DNA from: Topomyia yanbarensis
Taxonomy: Eukaryota > Arthropoda > Insecta > Diptera > Culicidae
Length of the DNA: 64,000 bases
Direction of reading: 5' to 3'
Assembly (NCBI RefSeq): GCF_030247195.1
Contig: NC_080670.1
Location: forward strand, 163,380,080 to 163,444,079
Each line of letters begins with the position of its first letter. Positions within the stretch are counted from its first letter, which is position 1. Below are positions 24,028-34,798 of this stretch, piece after piece. Made by a program: the position numbers and the translations under genes. The notes under the pieces were generated by a model. The model was not told the origin of the DNA and did no database searches. It saw only the letters and a program-made list of their open reading frames with translations.

Positions 24028-25195
24028 GATTGGAATCGCAGAACTGGCCTCGTCGCCTAACCGACCAGCATCGAGGCAACGGTTTCGAGATAACTTTCGA
24101 CGTCGGGAAATTTCTTCGTTGGAGTAGTCTAGCCCAACCGCTGGGGACTAGTTCCAGTAAATCGTGAAGTAGCACCGCTAATTGATCGTCGGGGCACCCG
24201 TGAACTGAAAGTCACCCTTCACCCAGAATCGGAATCTGCCCGGGTAGCATCTGTTTCGGAAGATCTTCCACTGCCGGAGAACTATTCGTCGGAGGAGGAA
24301 AGATCCACATTCAGTGACTATTCTGAGCTGCCCGTAGCGAATCGCCGGCTTAAAATTTTCGGGGCACCAGTGAACCGAACACAATGCTCCACCCGGAATC
24401 GCTGGGCAGATCTCTCCATTCTCCTGGACTGTATCGCGTCCGTCAACGGTTGCGGGAGACATTCTTTTGTCGGGAAACTCCCCGCGGACGCAGGCTAGCT
24501 CCACGGTCGGAGACTACGCCAAGTAACACCGAATGCGACAAACCACCCGCATAGAGTCGTCCGGGCACCATTAAACCGGAAGCCACCCTCCTGGATCGAC
24601 CACGGCATCCAACTGGTCAACGCAGAAAAGAGCACAAGTAGAATATCATGCCGTGCAGGTCTGATATGGTGGTTATGAGACCCGCGTACTAGCACTAGAC
24701 CTGGAATTAAGTGAAGTGCGTGAGCAAAACCTTCACCCGCTGTAGTCATTTCAAATGGAATCCGGAGGATCAGGTGAATGTCGGACTCCTTAGTAGAGGT
24801 TAAAGGAGTAGAATTCAGAGTTATATTTTATGAGTCCCCCAGTCTGGCACAAGATGGACGAAATCGGTAGTATGGTCCAACTACTGAACGTGTGCTGGGT
24901 CGGCATAAAATCAATACCACCAAGTAAAAAACACAGTAGAGTAGTACACGATGTAGCACCGGGATCGCCGGACTGACTTCGACACCCTACCGGGTAGCTC
25001 GTGAGTAGACTAGATTCACCACCGCGGATTGGAGCGTGTAGACCGCGTCAACCAGCTAGCAGTAGGTCGCTGGGACGCCAGTAAACCGGAAGCCATGCTC
25101 CACCCGGAATCTCTGGACAGACCTCAGCACCTACTGGCTGGCCCGTTGAGTATGCTAGGTCCACCGCCGGGGACTAGATCGAGTAGATCAGGACG
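24028..25195. other. GC-rich unassigned tract, probably degraded repeat monomers
   Basis: This tract is clearly richer in G+C than its surroundings. The phrases CACCCGGAATC, GCACCAGTGAACCG/GACGCCAGTAAACCGGAAG, and CACCGCCGGGGACTA recur at irregular spacing, suggesting ancient copies of the array immediately downstream. Short open frames here are not gene-like. Confidence 0.45.
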
Positions 25196-25605
25196 AAGCG
25201 GGAAGCTAAATGGCTCACGGAAACGAACATCGATATCGGGAGAAATTTACTGCCGTGGTGACTACACAGTAGAGTAGATTCGCTACCGTGGATTATCCGA
25301 CTAAATCATGACAAAAATGAGAGCTACTTGGCTCACAAAATGAACACCGGTATTGAGAAAAATTCCACTGCGGAGGAACTCTTGACCGGAGTAGCGTAGT
25401 TCACCGCCGGATAGTATCCGCGAAGATCTCGATAAAACTAGGAGCTAAATGGCTCAAGAAAGCGGGTTGAAATTCCATCGTCGGGGAGCTACCCGTCGGA
25501 GTAGGGTGAGTTCACCGTCGGGCACTATCCGAGTAGATAAGGCGATAAGGCCGAAAACTGAATGACTCACGGAAACAGGAGCTAAATGGCTCCCGGCAGC
25601 GTTGT
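25195..25605. repeat. Tandem array, ~118-bp unit, about 3.3 copies
   Basis: Units begin with variants of GGAGCTAAATGGCTCACGG at about 25201, 25320, 25440 and 25578. They continue with AACATCGATATCGGGAGAAA-type, GTAGAGTAGATTCACCGCCG-type and ACTATCCGAGTAGATC-type blocks. Copies are diverged from each other. GC-rich monomer arrays of this kind occur in the 5' regions of some non-LTR retrotransposons; that origin is only a guess. Confidence 0.65.
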
Positions 25606-25700
25606 CGCAATTAAATCTGCTCCGGGATCTTTTCTATCTGAACTTTTAAAAATCTGTACCTTTCCAAATAAATCTGTAGCACATCATTTTGGTCAAACAT

Positions 25701-25851
25701 GGGGACAGGCATAGTGTAGTTGGTAAATTGATTGCCTTGTACGCAGCTCACCTGGGTTCGATTCCCAACCCCGCACATAGGGTTAGAGATTGTTCTAACC
25801 CGAAGATGTAAAAGGTTAAAACCTCTACAATCGAAATAAAAATAAAAAAAA
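25701..25851 (+). mobile_element. tRNA-derived SINE with intact pol III A and B boxes
   Basis: The A box is TAGTGTAGTTGG (25712-25723) and the B box is GGTTCGATTCC (25755-25765), at tRNA-like spacing. The tRNA-related head is followed by two short hairpin-forming stretches (GGGTTAGA..TCTAACCC and AGGTTAAAACCT) and an A-rich AATAAAAATAAAAAAAA tail. It resembles mosquito tRNA-related SINEs such as Feilai or Twain; the exact family is not certain. No clear target duplication was found. Confidence 0.8.
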
Positions 25852-25854
25852 TTG

Positions 25855-27388
25855 TCAAGTAAATATTGTCAATATCTCATATTCTGGGTTCCAACCCAAG
25901 AGGTATAAAGTAGTACAACAATAGACTCTATTGTTATAATAAACAAATTTCCCCTATGCAGCATCGCTAATGAAGGAACAAATACGCACATTTAGATAAA
26001 ATATATTCCCATTATATTGCCAATAGTCATTCCTACGTTCAATGGAATTTCCTATCTACATCAGACTGACTTGCGATTAAAGGCAGTATGGCACGTGCAA
26101 ACCTGTTTGTATCTTCACTAAAAATTTCGTATTCGAATCGTTATTACCCAGGCTAAGTCGTGCCTTTATTGGTACCTGTTCTGCAAAACAAACATTACTT
26201 ACCACAATCCGATAAAGATCTTCATTAGCAGCGATATGTGCCATATACTCCCAATATGCTTCGCCCATGCAAGCAGTATGCTGGTCTCCTATAGCAAGTC
26301 ATGGCATACGATGCGATTGATAGAGTGGAAAAGTTTCTTTGGAACAACTCTCCGCTGGGGTGGGATCGGCAGGAGGTGAGCCGCTTCTTTTGCAAAAAGT
26401 TGCACATTTATTGAGCGAGCTCCCTTCCCCCAGGTTCGGGTTCAGTTGGATGGTTGTGCTTTATCGTTTCTTGATTTACTGCTTCCGTTCTGTTGCTAAT
26501 ACCATCATTGTTCAATTTTCAGCTCACCGGGTATCTGCCCCGCGATGGCTCGTAAAGCGCCGACGAGGGGGTTTGAAAGCGTGCCTTTTTGCACTTCCAG
26601 TAGTAGAGTATTTTTAGAGTTGTCTAGAAAACAACACCGGAAGTATAAAAAACAAATAAACCCTTCTCATACATACTAACTCCTAGTACTCTCAGTGTTT
26701 ATAAAACACTTATTTGTAATTAAAAGTTCGATAAAAAATATTGACAATTAAAATATTGGATTAAACATTTACGTTGTATGTTCTATCAAACAACAAATAA
26801 ACTTTATTGAAACTGACAACAAATGATAATTTTTCGACATCCCAACCAAACCGCGCACGAAACAATGCGGCAACTTGCTGCCATTCCACGACTGCTCTTT
26901 TCAATGTCCCTGCAATTCATATGGTTCAAGAAAATAGACAAGATCGGTAGCACCGCGAACGCGACTGCCAGCGGATGGAGCCAATAAGTGTTCGTCGGTG
27001 AGGTTCGAAAATGTTTGCGAAGGTGTGTGTATGTATGCTTGTACTGTTTGCCAACTATACAGGGAGAAGGGTAAAGTTTATCATATCAGTTGTTGTTAAT
27101 CTTTCGCTATTATCTAGTGTCTTGTTTATTCTTCTATTGAAAGTATAAATATGGTATTTATTCTGGGAATGAGCACCCAGAACTTGTATCGAAGGAGAAG
27201 TTAGGATTTATTAGAAAACGCCATGGAGAAGTTCAATAAATAAACCTCGATTCAATGTGCTGATTTGCTTGATTAATAAAGAATGGTTTGAAGAACTAGT
27301 TTATTATATAAAGTCTATCGTCGAAATGACTGAAGTATTGGTTTTGAAATGGTATAGAACTGAAATACGGTAAAAGGTTTTCGAGAAG
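25855..27388. other. Intergenic stretch, nothing recognised
   Basis: Only short open frames without domain signatures. A YMD-like or tRNA gene was looked for and not seen. Confidence 0.45.
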
Positions 27389-27400
27389 GGAGCGACACTC

Positions 27401-27675
27401 TTCTTCTTCTTCTAATTCTAGTTATTATCCGTCGGCCTATTTCTGCTACGAGGCCAAACACCGACGCTAGAAAGGTGACCTCCCACTATCTGGACTAGAT
27501 ATAGACCCATCAACACATAGGCCGGGACCGACGGCTTTACTTCCCTACCGAAGGAAGGCATGACCACAGATTTTAATCAACTCAGAAAAATCTCAACGAC
27601 CTCGGCTGGGATTGAACCCAGACCGACTGGGGTGAGTGGCAGTCACGCTTACTACTCAACCACCGGCGCCGTCGT
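27401..27675 (-). mobile_element. tRNA-derived SINE (minus strand) with 12-bp target duplication
   Basis: On the minus strand the head GGCGCCGGTGGTTGAGTAG contains the A box TGGTTGAGTAG (27652-27662) and the B box GGTTCAATCCC (27608-27618). The body continues to an (AAG)n tail at the left edge (27401-27413). Flanks GGAGCGACACTC (27389-27400) and GGAACGACACTC (27676-27687) form a 12-bp target duplication with one difference. It is a different SINE family from the one at 25.7 kb. Confidence 0.85.
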
Positions 27676-27720
27676 GGAACGACACTCATAAATTTTTCGA
27701 ACAAATGAAAAATAAAAAGC

Positions 27721-27949
27721 TAACGACGCTGAATCCCTTTGTATAAAGACACGACACGTCTATCGTTTGTTTGCCATTTATCTGTCAGTGTCATTCCAAT
27801 CGAGCACGATACCTGTCAATGACACTGGTTCCGGAAGGATTCGAAGCGATTTGCTTTTGACAGGTCTCGTGCTCGAGTGGACCGCCAGAGAAATAAGAAG
27901 AAAAAGGTAGAGATGGCGAGTCTTTATCCAGAGGAATTCAGCGTCTTTA
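27721..27949. mobile_element. hAT-like MITE, short member of the TAACGACGCTGAAT family
   Basis: The left end TAACGACGCTGAATCCC..TATAAAGAC and the inverted right end (GTCTTTATCCAGAGGAATTC..) match over about 31 bp. The interior GACAGGTCTCGTGCTCGA is shared with the larger member at 48180-48768. No clear target duplication is seen here because the right flank is an A-run. Confidence 0.75.
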
Positions 27950-28631
27950 GAAAAAAAAAAACAAAAACAATCATTGTTGCCAGAACTACTGAAGGAATCG
28001 AGCGTAGTACTGAAAAGAATTAAACAAAATTCTGAAGCGACGTTCCTCTCGATTATATTGTCGTCAACATACGCGTGGGTTTTAACTTCTTAATTCACAA
28101 CTTCTTGGTCATTTTCTGTTAAGGGCTCAATTGCAGCACACGCAACAAACACAGATCTTCAATAACAATGCGAATGCATTCTGCATCATTCTAATCCATG
28201 GTACATATCCGAACAGAAATTTCCCCTCAAATCGCAGTAAACCAGAATCGTAAAAATCCGAAACAGCCGGAAAAAGAATCAAATAATCCCAGGACCTAAA
28301 ATTACCCCGGAGAGCTGACAAATAATGAACGATAATGGATAAAATATTCATTCCTTGGGGAGGGTTCAGCACTATACCCGAGACTATACCAGTCTTTGAC
28401 AGAGGGACGAGGGTTCAGGGGAGTCCTTGCTTCGGGATGATTTTTGGGGCTCGTGGCCCGTTGGCACGTGCAGCTGATTATTATTTGCTACCAGCAGCAT
28501 ATTTCAGTTTTCACTTCTCGCTTCCAGGTGGACGATGGAACACCGGGGCGGACGGCACGGAATTGTACGAATTTTCGCAATATTGACAACGATTGCTTAT
28601 TAAATATTAAAAAACGGCCTTTTTAGCAGCA

Positions 28632-28644
28632 ATGGCTTCGCAAG
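28632..28644 (+). CDS. Candidate first coding exon (start codon followed by strong splice donor)
   Basis: GCAGCAATGGCTTCGCAAG|GTGAGTAA presents a start codon in good context, four codons (M-A-S-Q) and an excellent splice-donor consensus. Upstream, TTCACTTCTCGCTTCCAG at about 28513-28530 could be an acceptor for a leader exon, and the DNA between is less AT-rich than its surroundings. No matching downstream exon could be identified in the window, so this may be the 5' end of a gene with a long intron or a coincidence. Confidence 0.2.
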
Positions 28645-28999
28645 GTGAGTAATTGTGTTTCATGTTTCCCGCGTTGTTGGCCTCGTTTGGCCAGCAAAGG
28701 GTCTTATTGCGAATCTCGATGATGAAGGGCGATAGCGAACAGTATGAATAATTCATACGTGGACCGCATTTTATTTGTAATAATTCCACCGGTGAGTTTT
28801 CATTTCGCGGCGATGATTTCAATTTGTATAGCCTATGAAAATGATGATAATACGGGTGGTTAAATGTCTACCAAAAATAAATCATTACTACTAGTAACAT
28901 CGCCGAAATTAAAATGTGGTGGATCATGATGTCATGTACATAACTGATGTAAAATACACACCAATGTTTTACAATTCTTATAAAAGAAATTTATAGGAT

Positions 29000-29245
29000 T
29001 CGCTCAAATGCTGACAACAATTTCCGAGGCCTGGTGCCGAGTTCGTATACAAATCGACTCTGTTCGATGAATTCGGGTAATGTATGTATACGTGTTCGTG
29101 TGTATGTATGCACCCTGATATCATGTAATTATCTCTGCAATGACTGAACCAATCTTAACGCAACTAGTTTCAAATGAATTCCGCTATATGACAATTTTTC
29201 GCAAATAATTTGTTTTGGGTTAGTTTCTGAGATATGAGTGACATC
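29000..29245 (+). repeat. Fragment of the TTCCGG-type dispersed repeat
   Basis: It contains CCGAGGCCTGGTGCCGAG, a TGTATGTATACGTGTTCGTG tract and a CTGCAATGACTGAACCAATC..CAAATGAA block, matching the layout of the copy at 58.6 kb. It is truncated before the GACTTCCGG part. Confidence 0.5.
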
Positions 29246-29264
29246 TTTAAACCTTATAACAATA

Positions 29265-29649
29265 CAGTCGTGATTCGCTGGTTGATCACTTTTTATTCTG
29301 GTTGCAGCAGAAAACTGGAAAATCCATCCAGCGACAATCGTATTTTCTCTGGTTCTAAACAATTAAATTGCATCAGAAGTAGTGCGCTATACAGCGGACT
29401 ACTTCCGACATCATGAATTATCACTAAACAAGAGCAAAACCTATTGTCGCTGGTTGGATTTTACAGGTTTCAACAGTAACGATAAAAACTTGACCGCTTT
29501 TTAGTTGGACCTCCGCTAGTTGTACCATTATCCAACTAAAAAGCATCAGAATGTCAAAATCTCGTGTCAAATTCACTTTGACAATTAAACTAACAATAAT
29601 TAGAGATGTGTGCAGCTAGATTTTCGGTCCAACTAGCGAATCGCGACTG
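29265..29649. mobile_element. pogo-like MITE copy 2, itself interrupted
   Basis: The same ends as at 22.26 kb (CAGTCGTGATTCGCTGGTTG ... CGAATCGCGACTG), with TA on both sides (29263-29264 and 29650-29651). The inner GCTTTTTAGTTGGACC block is preserved. The family-typical left part is split by a ~180-bp inverted-repeat insert at about 29301-29480. The paralogous unoccupied site at about 47985 shows the sequence before insertion. Confidence 0.8.
29301..29480. mobile_element. Inverted-repeat insert nested in the pogo-like MITE
   Basis: AAAATCCATCCAGCGACAAT (29319-29338) is mirrored by ATTGTCGCTGGTTGGATTTT (29443-29462) with one difference, and outer sequence extends the match imperfectly. It carries no coding sequence. 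It replaces roughly 60 bp of the host family consensus or was inserted with a deletion. Confidence 0.55.
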
Positions 29650-29650
29650 T

Positions 29651-29873
29651 ATAGCAAAGAATTTGATTCCTATGTGTTTTAATGGGTATAAACTAAAAGA
29701 ATGCTTACGCCCAATTTGCATTACAGTCGTGATTTCGCCCTTCATCAGCAATCGCCATTTGCGAAAGGGCTAAACCGTGAACATGATTTTCAGAAGGGCA
29801 CGGTAAATCGCGGTAAATGGGATAAACTGACTGTCTTGCTAGGTAGGGCTGGTTAAATGGGCGAGCTTGACAG
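29651..29873 (+). repeat. Interspersed repeat, inverted copy at 47759-47985
   Basis: Shared landmarks are GCTTACGCCCAATTTGCAT, CTTCATCAGCAATCGCC-like and GCTGG(G/T)TAAATGGGCGAG, in opposite orientation in the two copies. At 47.8 kb this repeat lies in the interior of the element 47301-48136, so both may be copies of that element. It is non-coding. Confidence 0.75.
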
Positions 29874-30054
29874 GATATATCTTATAAGGCTTAGTAAACG
29901 GGCGAGAAGAGACGTCCATCTTCAGCATTCAACTTGTGTAAAATCTCTAACGGTTTCGAAGGTAGTTGGGATATCCAAACCAGGTGCGCTACTGTCGTCA
30001 TGTGTTTTTGTGGCTGAGTTCGACAGAATTGACAGCGGTTATTCCTCTACCCAG

Positions 30055-30220
30055 TCAAACTAGTCCGGAACCGGTTCGGACTTCCAGCATGAATTCCAGC
30101 TCAAATGCATCAACCGATAGAGTCGGAATAGGTTGTTTTCTTTGAGCAAAATTCCATACTGAATCCATTCAGGATTTTGAACCGGTTCCGGAATGGATTT
30201 TACGGATAGTTGGGATAGGT
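30055..30220. repeat. Palindromic CCGGAACCGGTTC repeat fragment
   Basis: Symmetric GGAACCGGTTCGGAC and TTGAACCGGTTCCGGAATGG blocks flank a centre with CAACCGATAGAGTCGG. Related short fragments are at about 38930-39028 and inside the family A elements (about 34930-35050, 48880-48985). Confidence 0.5.
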
Positions 30221-30229
30221 TGGTGTGGC

Positions 30230-30533
30230 GGCGCCAGTCTGCGATGCCACATGTTTTTTTGAAATGTCTGTAGAAGAATAACTAAAATGTCTGTAAAAGT
30301 CTGTAAATGGTTGTGTAAATTCTAGTTACACTAAAATTTTACTTTAAAAATAGGGTGAAAGTAGAATTCTATTGTGAAGGAATCACTCGTATTCGAAAAC
30401 AGTTATTCTAGTGCAATTTTACTAAACACTATTACCCTTTTAAAAGTCTGTAGATCTCTGGCTACGTCTGTAGGAGACATCAAAAGTCTGTAAAATACAG
30501 ACATGTCTGTAAATCTGGCATCGCTGGCGCCAG
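30230..30533. mobile_element. MITE-like element with GGCGCCAG..GCGATGCCA ends
   Basis: The end GGCGCCAGTCTGCGATGCCA is mirrored by TGGCATCGCTGGCGCCAG. The interior is rich in AAGTCTGTAAA motifs. A similar GGGATGCCAAGTATTTTTCC start is seen at about 31917. Confidence 0.65.
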
Positions 30534-30693
30534 TGTTTATCGTATATAAATTCAAATGTTTACACACGTTTTTTAAATATTTTTGTTCGATCATGGATGT
30601 CTGTTCTCTGTGGTATCGTGGAATAAGGTAAAATTAGATAAACCGTGTTGAAGGTCCACGGCAAAAATCACCACTCATTGATAGTTTTTTTTA

Positions 30694-31647
30694 TACACTG
30701 AACCAAGAAATCAGATAAAAATTATTAAAAACATCATATAGCTCCACGTTGATGGCGATCCAATTAATATTAAGTGTATGAGTATTGAAAGTCACAGGAT
30801 TGGCACATATAGCTTATTATTTCACATCAATAACATTCAGATAACGATTCGATGCATTGTATGTGAATGAAATATATCTGCATTCTCAGATGAATGCTAT
30901 GTGATTTGCACACGTGAAAAAATCAGTAACAGTAAAGTTGTTTTCAAGCTGGGGAATGTGGTCGAGCACTGGCCGAATTAGGTTTCGAAAATCGTATTCT
31001 ATCCATTATTTTGAACATAATTCGAAGCGGAATTACATTGAATGGCCACCTTTGAGTACGTTGATGCCTGGAGAAAATTCAGAAATTTATATTTTACAGC
31101 CGTTTGTAAACTTGTCTTAAAACTCTTGAGTCCAACGAAGAATTTTGTCGTTCTAGGATGTTTTCTTTTATGCTAAAAGGTATCAAGCACCCAGACGTCA
31201 TCGAGTTACGGATATTTAATCGGGCGACGAGGGCACTTGCATGAGTATAACTGAATAACAATTTTTTCATGACTTGTAGCATCTAAAGCTTTAAGCAGGG
31301 AAATTAAATTGTGTGGATACATTGCAGTAATGGCATTGAATTTATGGAACAATGTTTCTATTGGTTAATCATAACTACGTGGTCCATAAAACATAAAAAT
31401 AAATTCAGCTAAAAATTATTTAAAAAATCACACGAGTTTTACTAACGTAATAAATGACTCTCATTGGCATTTCACGTAAAATCTAGTAACAAAACGCATA
31501 ACTCTCATTGCTATTTCGTATAAAATGTATGTGATTGTTCCAATGATTTTAATCAATAGCATCTTTCAAATGTTTATGGAATTTGCACATGGAAAATAAC
31601 TATGTATGGTTTCAGATAGATTTTAAATGATTTCTGCGTTCAGTGTA
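30694..31647. mobile_element. Element with TACACTGAAC terminal inverted repeats
   Basis: TACACTGAACCAAGAAATCA (30694) is mirrored by GATTTCTGCGTTCAGTGTA (ending about 31647). About 950 bp of AT-rich non-coding DNA lies between. Related CACTGAA ends occur at about 35869-36148. Confidence 0.5.
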
Positions 31648-32430
31648 CTCAACCTTGAGTTAAATATACTTAAATTTAAGTTGAATCTACCTAATTTTGA
31701 GTATACCTCAAACAACTCAAAAGTACCTTATTCCACGGAAGACCTCGACTGAGTCGAATCTCTCGCTTTGTTTTTGATAACACTAATAAGTGCGAAAGCG
31801 ATGCCAAACTCAAAAGTACCTAAATTTAAGTTAAAAGAACTTATTCTGTGGTTGCTTTATCTTTCCGTGTAAACGGTGCTGATGGACTCGGTTGTGTTTT
31901 CGAATCCGAGACCAGGGATGCCAAGTATTTTTCCAAGAAGTCTGTTTTAATTTTCGAAACAGTCTGGAATTGTCTGGATGGTTGATGGTTGGATGGTTGG
32001 ATCTATGAACTGTATTTGTTGCAATTTACTAATGAAACATATTTGTAAGTTAACAATATATCTCAGCTTTCTGAAAATTCAGAAAGTGCGCCGCCAATCT
32101 GACCAAATTGAATGCTTAATTTTCAGCATAAAGCATACGGATTAAAAATTGAGTCTCTGAGCTTTCAGTATCTTGGATTGCTAAACTTCCGGCTGATGAA
32201 AACTCAACAAAATTTATTCACATTTGTTTTAAAAATCGTAGATCAAAAGGCTGTTTAAAAATCAACGATGCATTCCTGTAACTCATTTTATTTTTCAAAT
32301 TGTCTGGATAAACCAGGACAAATTTTCTGAAATCTGGATCAGACAAACATAAATCTGTATGTCTGGACGACGCTTGAAAATGTGGAAGCATCCAGATAAA
32401 TCTGGAATTTTTTCGGTACTTACGGTTCTC
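31648..32430. repeat. Mixed degraded repeats
   Basis: Short repeats of ACTCAAAAGTACCT and AAATTTAAGTT appear at 31650-31850. A GATGCCAAG...GTCTGGA-rich tract covers 31915-32420. Within it, about 32060-32220 resembles the interior of the palindromic element at 21.5-22.6 kb (TTCAGCA, CTGATGAAAACTCA). No gene is seen. Confidence 0.4.
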
Positions 32431-32660
32431 CTTTCAATCTATATTACAAAATAATATTTACTCTATCGATTTGGCAGATATCCAACTGCATTTTTATTGC
32501 ATTTTCTAGAGGGCGAAGGGCAGTGACAATGCAATGGAAGAAAACTTTCCGATCGTTGAGAGGACGCGATGTTGCTCCCGACTCACGGTGCATATCCAAT
32601 GAAAGTGCGAAGCAAAAAGAACCAGAAACATACTATGGATATTATTCTAATTCCATATCA

Positions 32661-32871
32661 ACTTTTGAATAGGGCTAATAAGATTTGTAAACAAACTTTT
32701 TTTAGCTGATTTCTCTTGATTTGTTATAATTTCAACACAGAAAACATTTGAAATTAATTCTACCAAGGGTAAAGATGTTGATTCATATGTATCTTTCATG
32801 AAATTCAAGTCCGCAGCGGAATAATGAGCGAAATAAGTTTGTTTACAAAAATCTCATTAGCCCTTTTGAAG
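32661..32871. mobile_element. Palindromic MITE with AGGGCTAAT arms
   Basis: The left arm TTTTGAATAGGGCTAATAAG..TTTGTAAACAAACTT is mirrored at 32835-32870 with few differences. The AGGGCTAAT motif relates it to the host element of the LTR insertion at 39.5/43.8 kb. Confidence 0.7.
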
Positions 32872-32879
32872 AATTAATA

Positions 32880-34340
32880 TTGAATTGTAGATTGCAGAGT
32901 TGAAATACAGTGCTTGCGACTTTTATGAAAATCGTAATTTTCCAAAACACTAGTTGATGCCGATATCGAAAACTCAGCGCGATACAGCCGAAACAGAAAT
33001 GTTCACTCGAAGTGACCCATCAACCTCATACACCCCGATTCGGAGCCAAGTCACGAAACATGTGTCCAAAACCAATACCACTGGCCTAGAAACAACGCAA
33101 CGCAAAAACCCGGCAGGCCAAACTGACGGGGCCTGGTTTTCTCTCGGCAACACCATCATCCACGCCCTATACCCAGCAGAAGCAGCCCGTCAGTAAAGTG
33201 CAGTGCAACAATGCTATGCTGTTCTTCAAATGACAGAGGGAATGCAATTTTCGAACAAAACAAAAAACAGGAATGCCGACTTCGATGGTGCATAGATCGG
33301 CATCTACTCTCGTTCGTCCTCTTCCGTAGCGCGAACCGTCGAGGAACACAACGTGTCAAAGGAAATGTGAGCTACATTCTCCAACAATAGTAGGGAATGA
33401 TGGGGGTAAAATATACAGTGCAGTGCATTGGGGCAAAATGCACCTCCTGCTTTCCCTAAAAGTGGCGGGAAAATGCCGAGATAACAGTCCGTCAAATGCA
33501 GCGCGGATTTTTAGCATTTATTCTGGTCGCATTTCGATCAGTTCAATTTTGTATCGAAACTAGGTTTGGCACTGCTGCTATCTATGTTTGTACTAGATCT
33601 ATCTTCCGAGAGAAATTTTTCATGATTTTGATGAAAAATATTTTCAACGATTCAGAAGAAAATGTTAAATGGAAATCATTAACTAAATTCTCGCGAATGA
33701 CTCTCAAAAGTTAAAATATTTCTTTGGAGAGCGCATTTTCCTCCGTCTTCCTCTATATTTTTCCTCGACCCACGTTCAAGTTTCGAGCCCAGGACCATCG
33801 TCTGAATCTGAACCAAATTCTACCCGAGCGCCGAAATGGAATAAAAAATTGCGAGGAAAATTGAGACAATGGATGTGACAAACGAAAACTATGTTTCTCG
33901 AAAGTTACAGTTTTTATTTGTTTATTGTATGCTCTCGTTCTTCCACCGTAAATATCGTTCGTTCACTTGTGGAGTGTGGATGTGATCCGCCGGGCTTGCT
34001 AACGAGTACAAACAAACAAACGTGAAACAAACAGCAGCCAGAAGAACCGGCGATCTGACCGAGATGTGACCACTTTACTTAATCACAAACGAAATGTTTT
34101 ACTTTGTAGCTAGTATTTGGGTCCCATTGTTTCAAGCGTAACGTTTCAGAAGGAAGTCAGCTCTTGGGAATAAGTTGCTGCTCTGGCTTCTCTCGACCAA
34201 AGCATATTTTCACTGTACTAAGAAAGTTTACATACGGGAAAGTAGGCGAGTGTTGTGGAACAGGTTTTGTTTTTCTGGTCCAAAACTACATAGAATCTTC
34301 CAATATTCATTGTTGAATACCGTTGAAGGGAACGTCACTC
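32880..34340. other. Intergenic stretch, nothing recognised
   Basis: An 80-codon plus-strand frame (32954-33196) and short overlapping minus-strand frames show no known motif. The remainder is AT-rich without repeats I recognise. Confidence 0.4.
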
Positions 34341-34346
34341 CAGAAT

Positions 34347-34607
34347 AATTCTTGAGCGTTTTTTCAAAACGTCATATCTGCAATGAGTTACTCTCTTTGT
34401 TTAATTTCTCTTCTGTTAATAATTCGGTCCCTTTAACATTTATCCCTCAACTCTTTGCATAATATGCTAGTTAAAACCACCGTCTTTCGATCTGTACTGT
34501 AAAATAAGTGAAAAGTGTTATAGTGACGCCGTAAAAATCGAAAGAGAAAGTATAAACAGAGAGTAACTCATTGCAGATATGACGTTTTGAAAAAACGCTC
34601 AAGAATT
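34347..34607. mobile_element. Palindromic MITE, family H copy 2
   Basis: Arms AATTCTTGAGCGTTTTTTCA... are mirrored with no differences over roughly 50 bp (left to about 34405, right from about 34555). The interior is homologous to the element at 22606-22850, but the arm sequences of the two copies are strongly diverged. Confidence 0.8.
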
Positions 34608-34798
34608 GTCATATTCCGTTCAGTTTTGCATAAATTTGTTTTTTGAAAACAAATCGAGCATTGCTAAAAAAACTGCAATAAATTACAACAAATCTATCAA
34701 ATTTTAGAAATTTTGGTCACCAGTTGAAGCGAGAAAATGTTTCGCAAGGAAGGCGACACAAATCTCAATCCATTTTCCTGTAATTCCGACCAATTTGA

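Noticed and set aside
24028..25195. Host coding gene in the GC-rich tract
   Set aside because: Frames are short and broken on both strands, and recurring phrases show it is repeat-derived.
25701..25851. Functional tRNA gene
   Set aside because: A and B boxes are present, but the sequence does not fold into a complete cloverleaf and has an A-rich tail, so it is a SINE.
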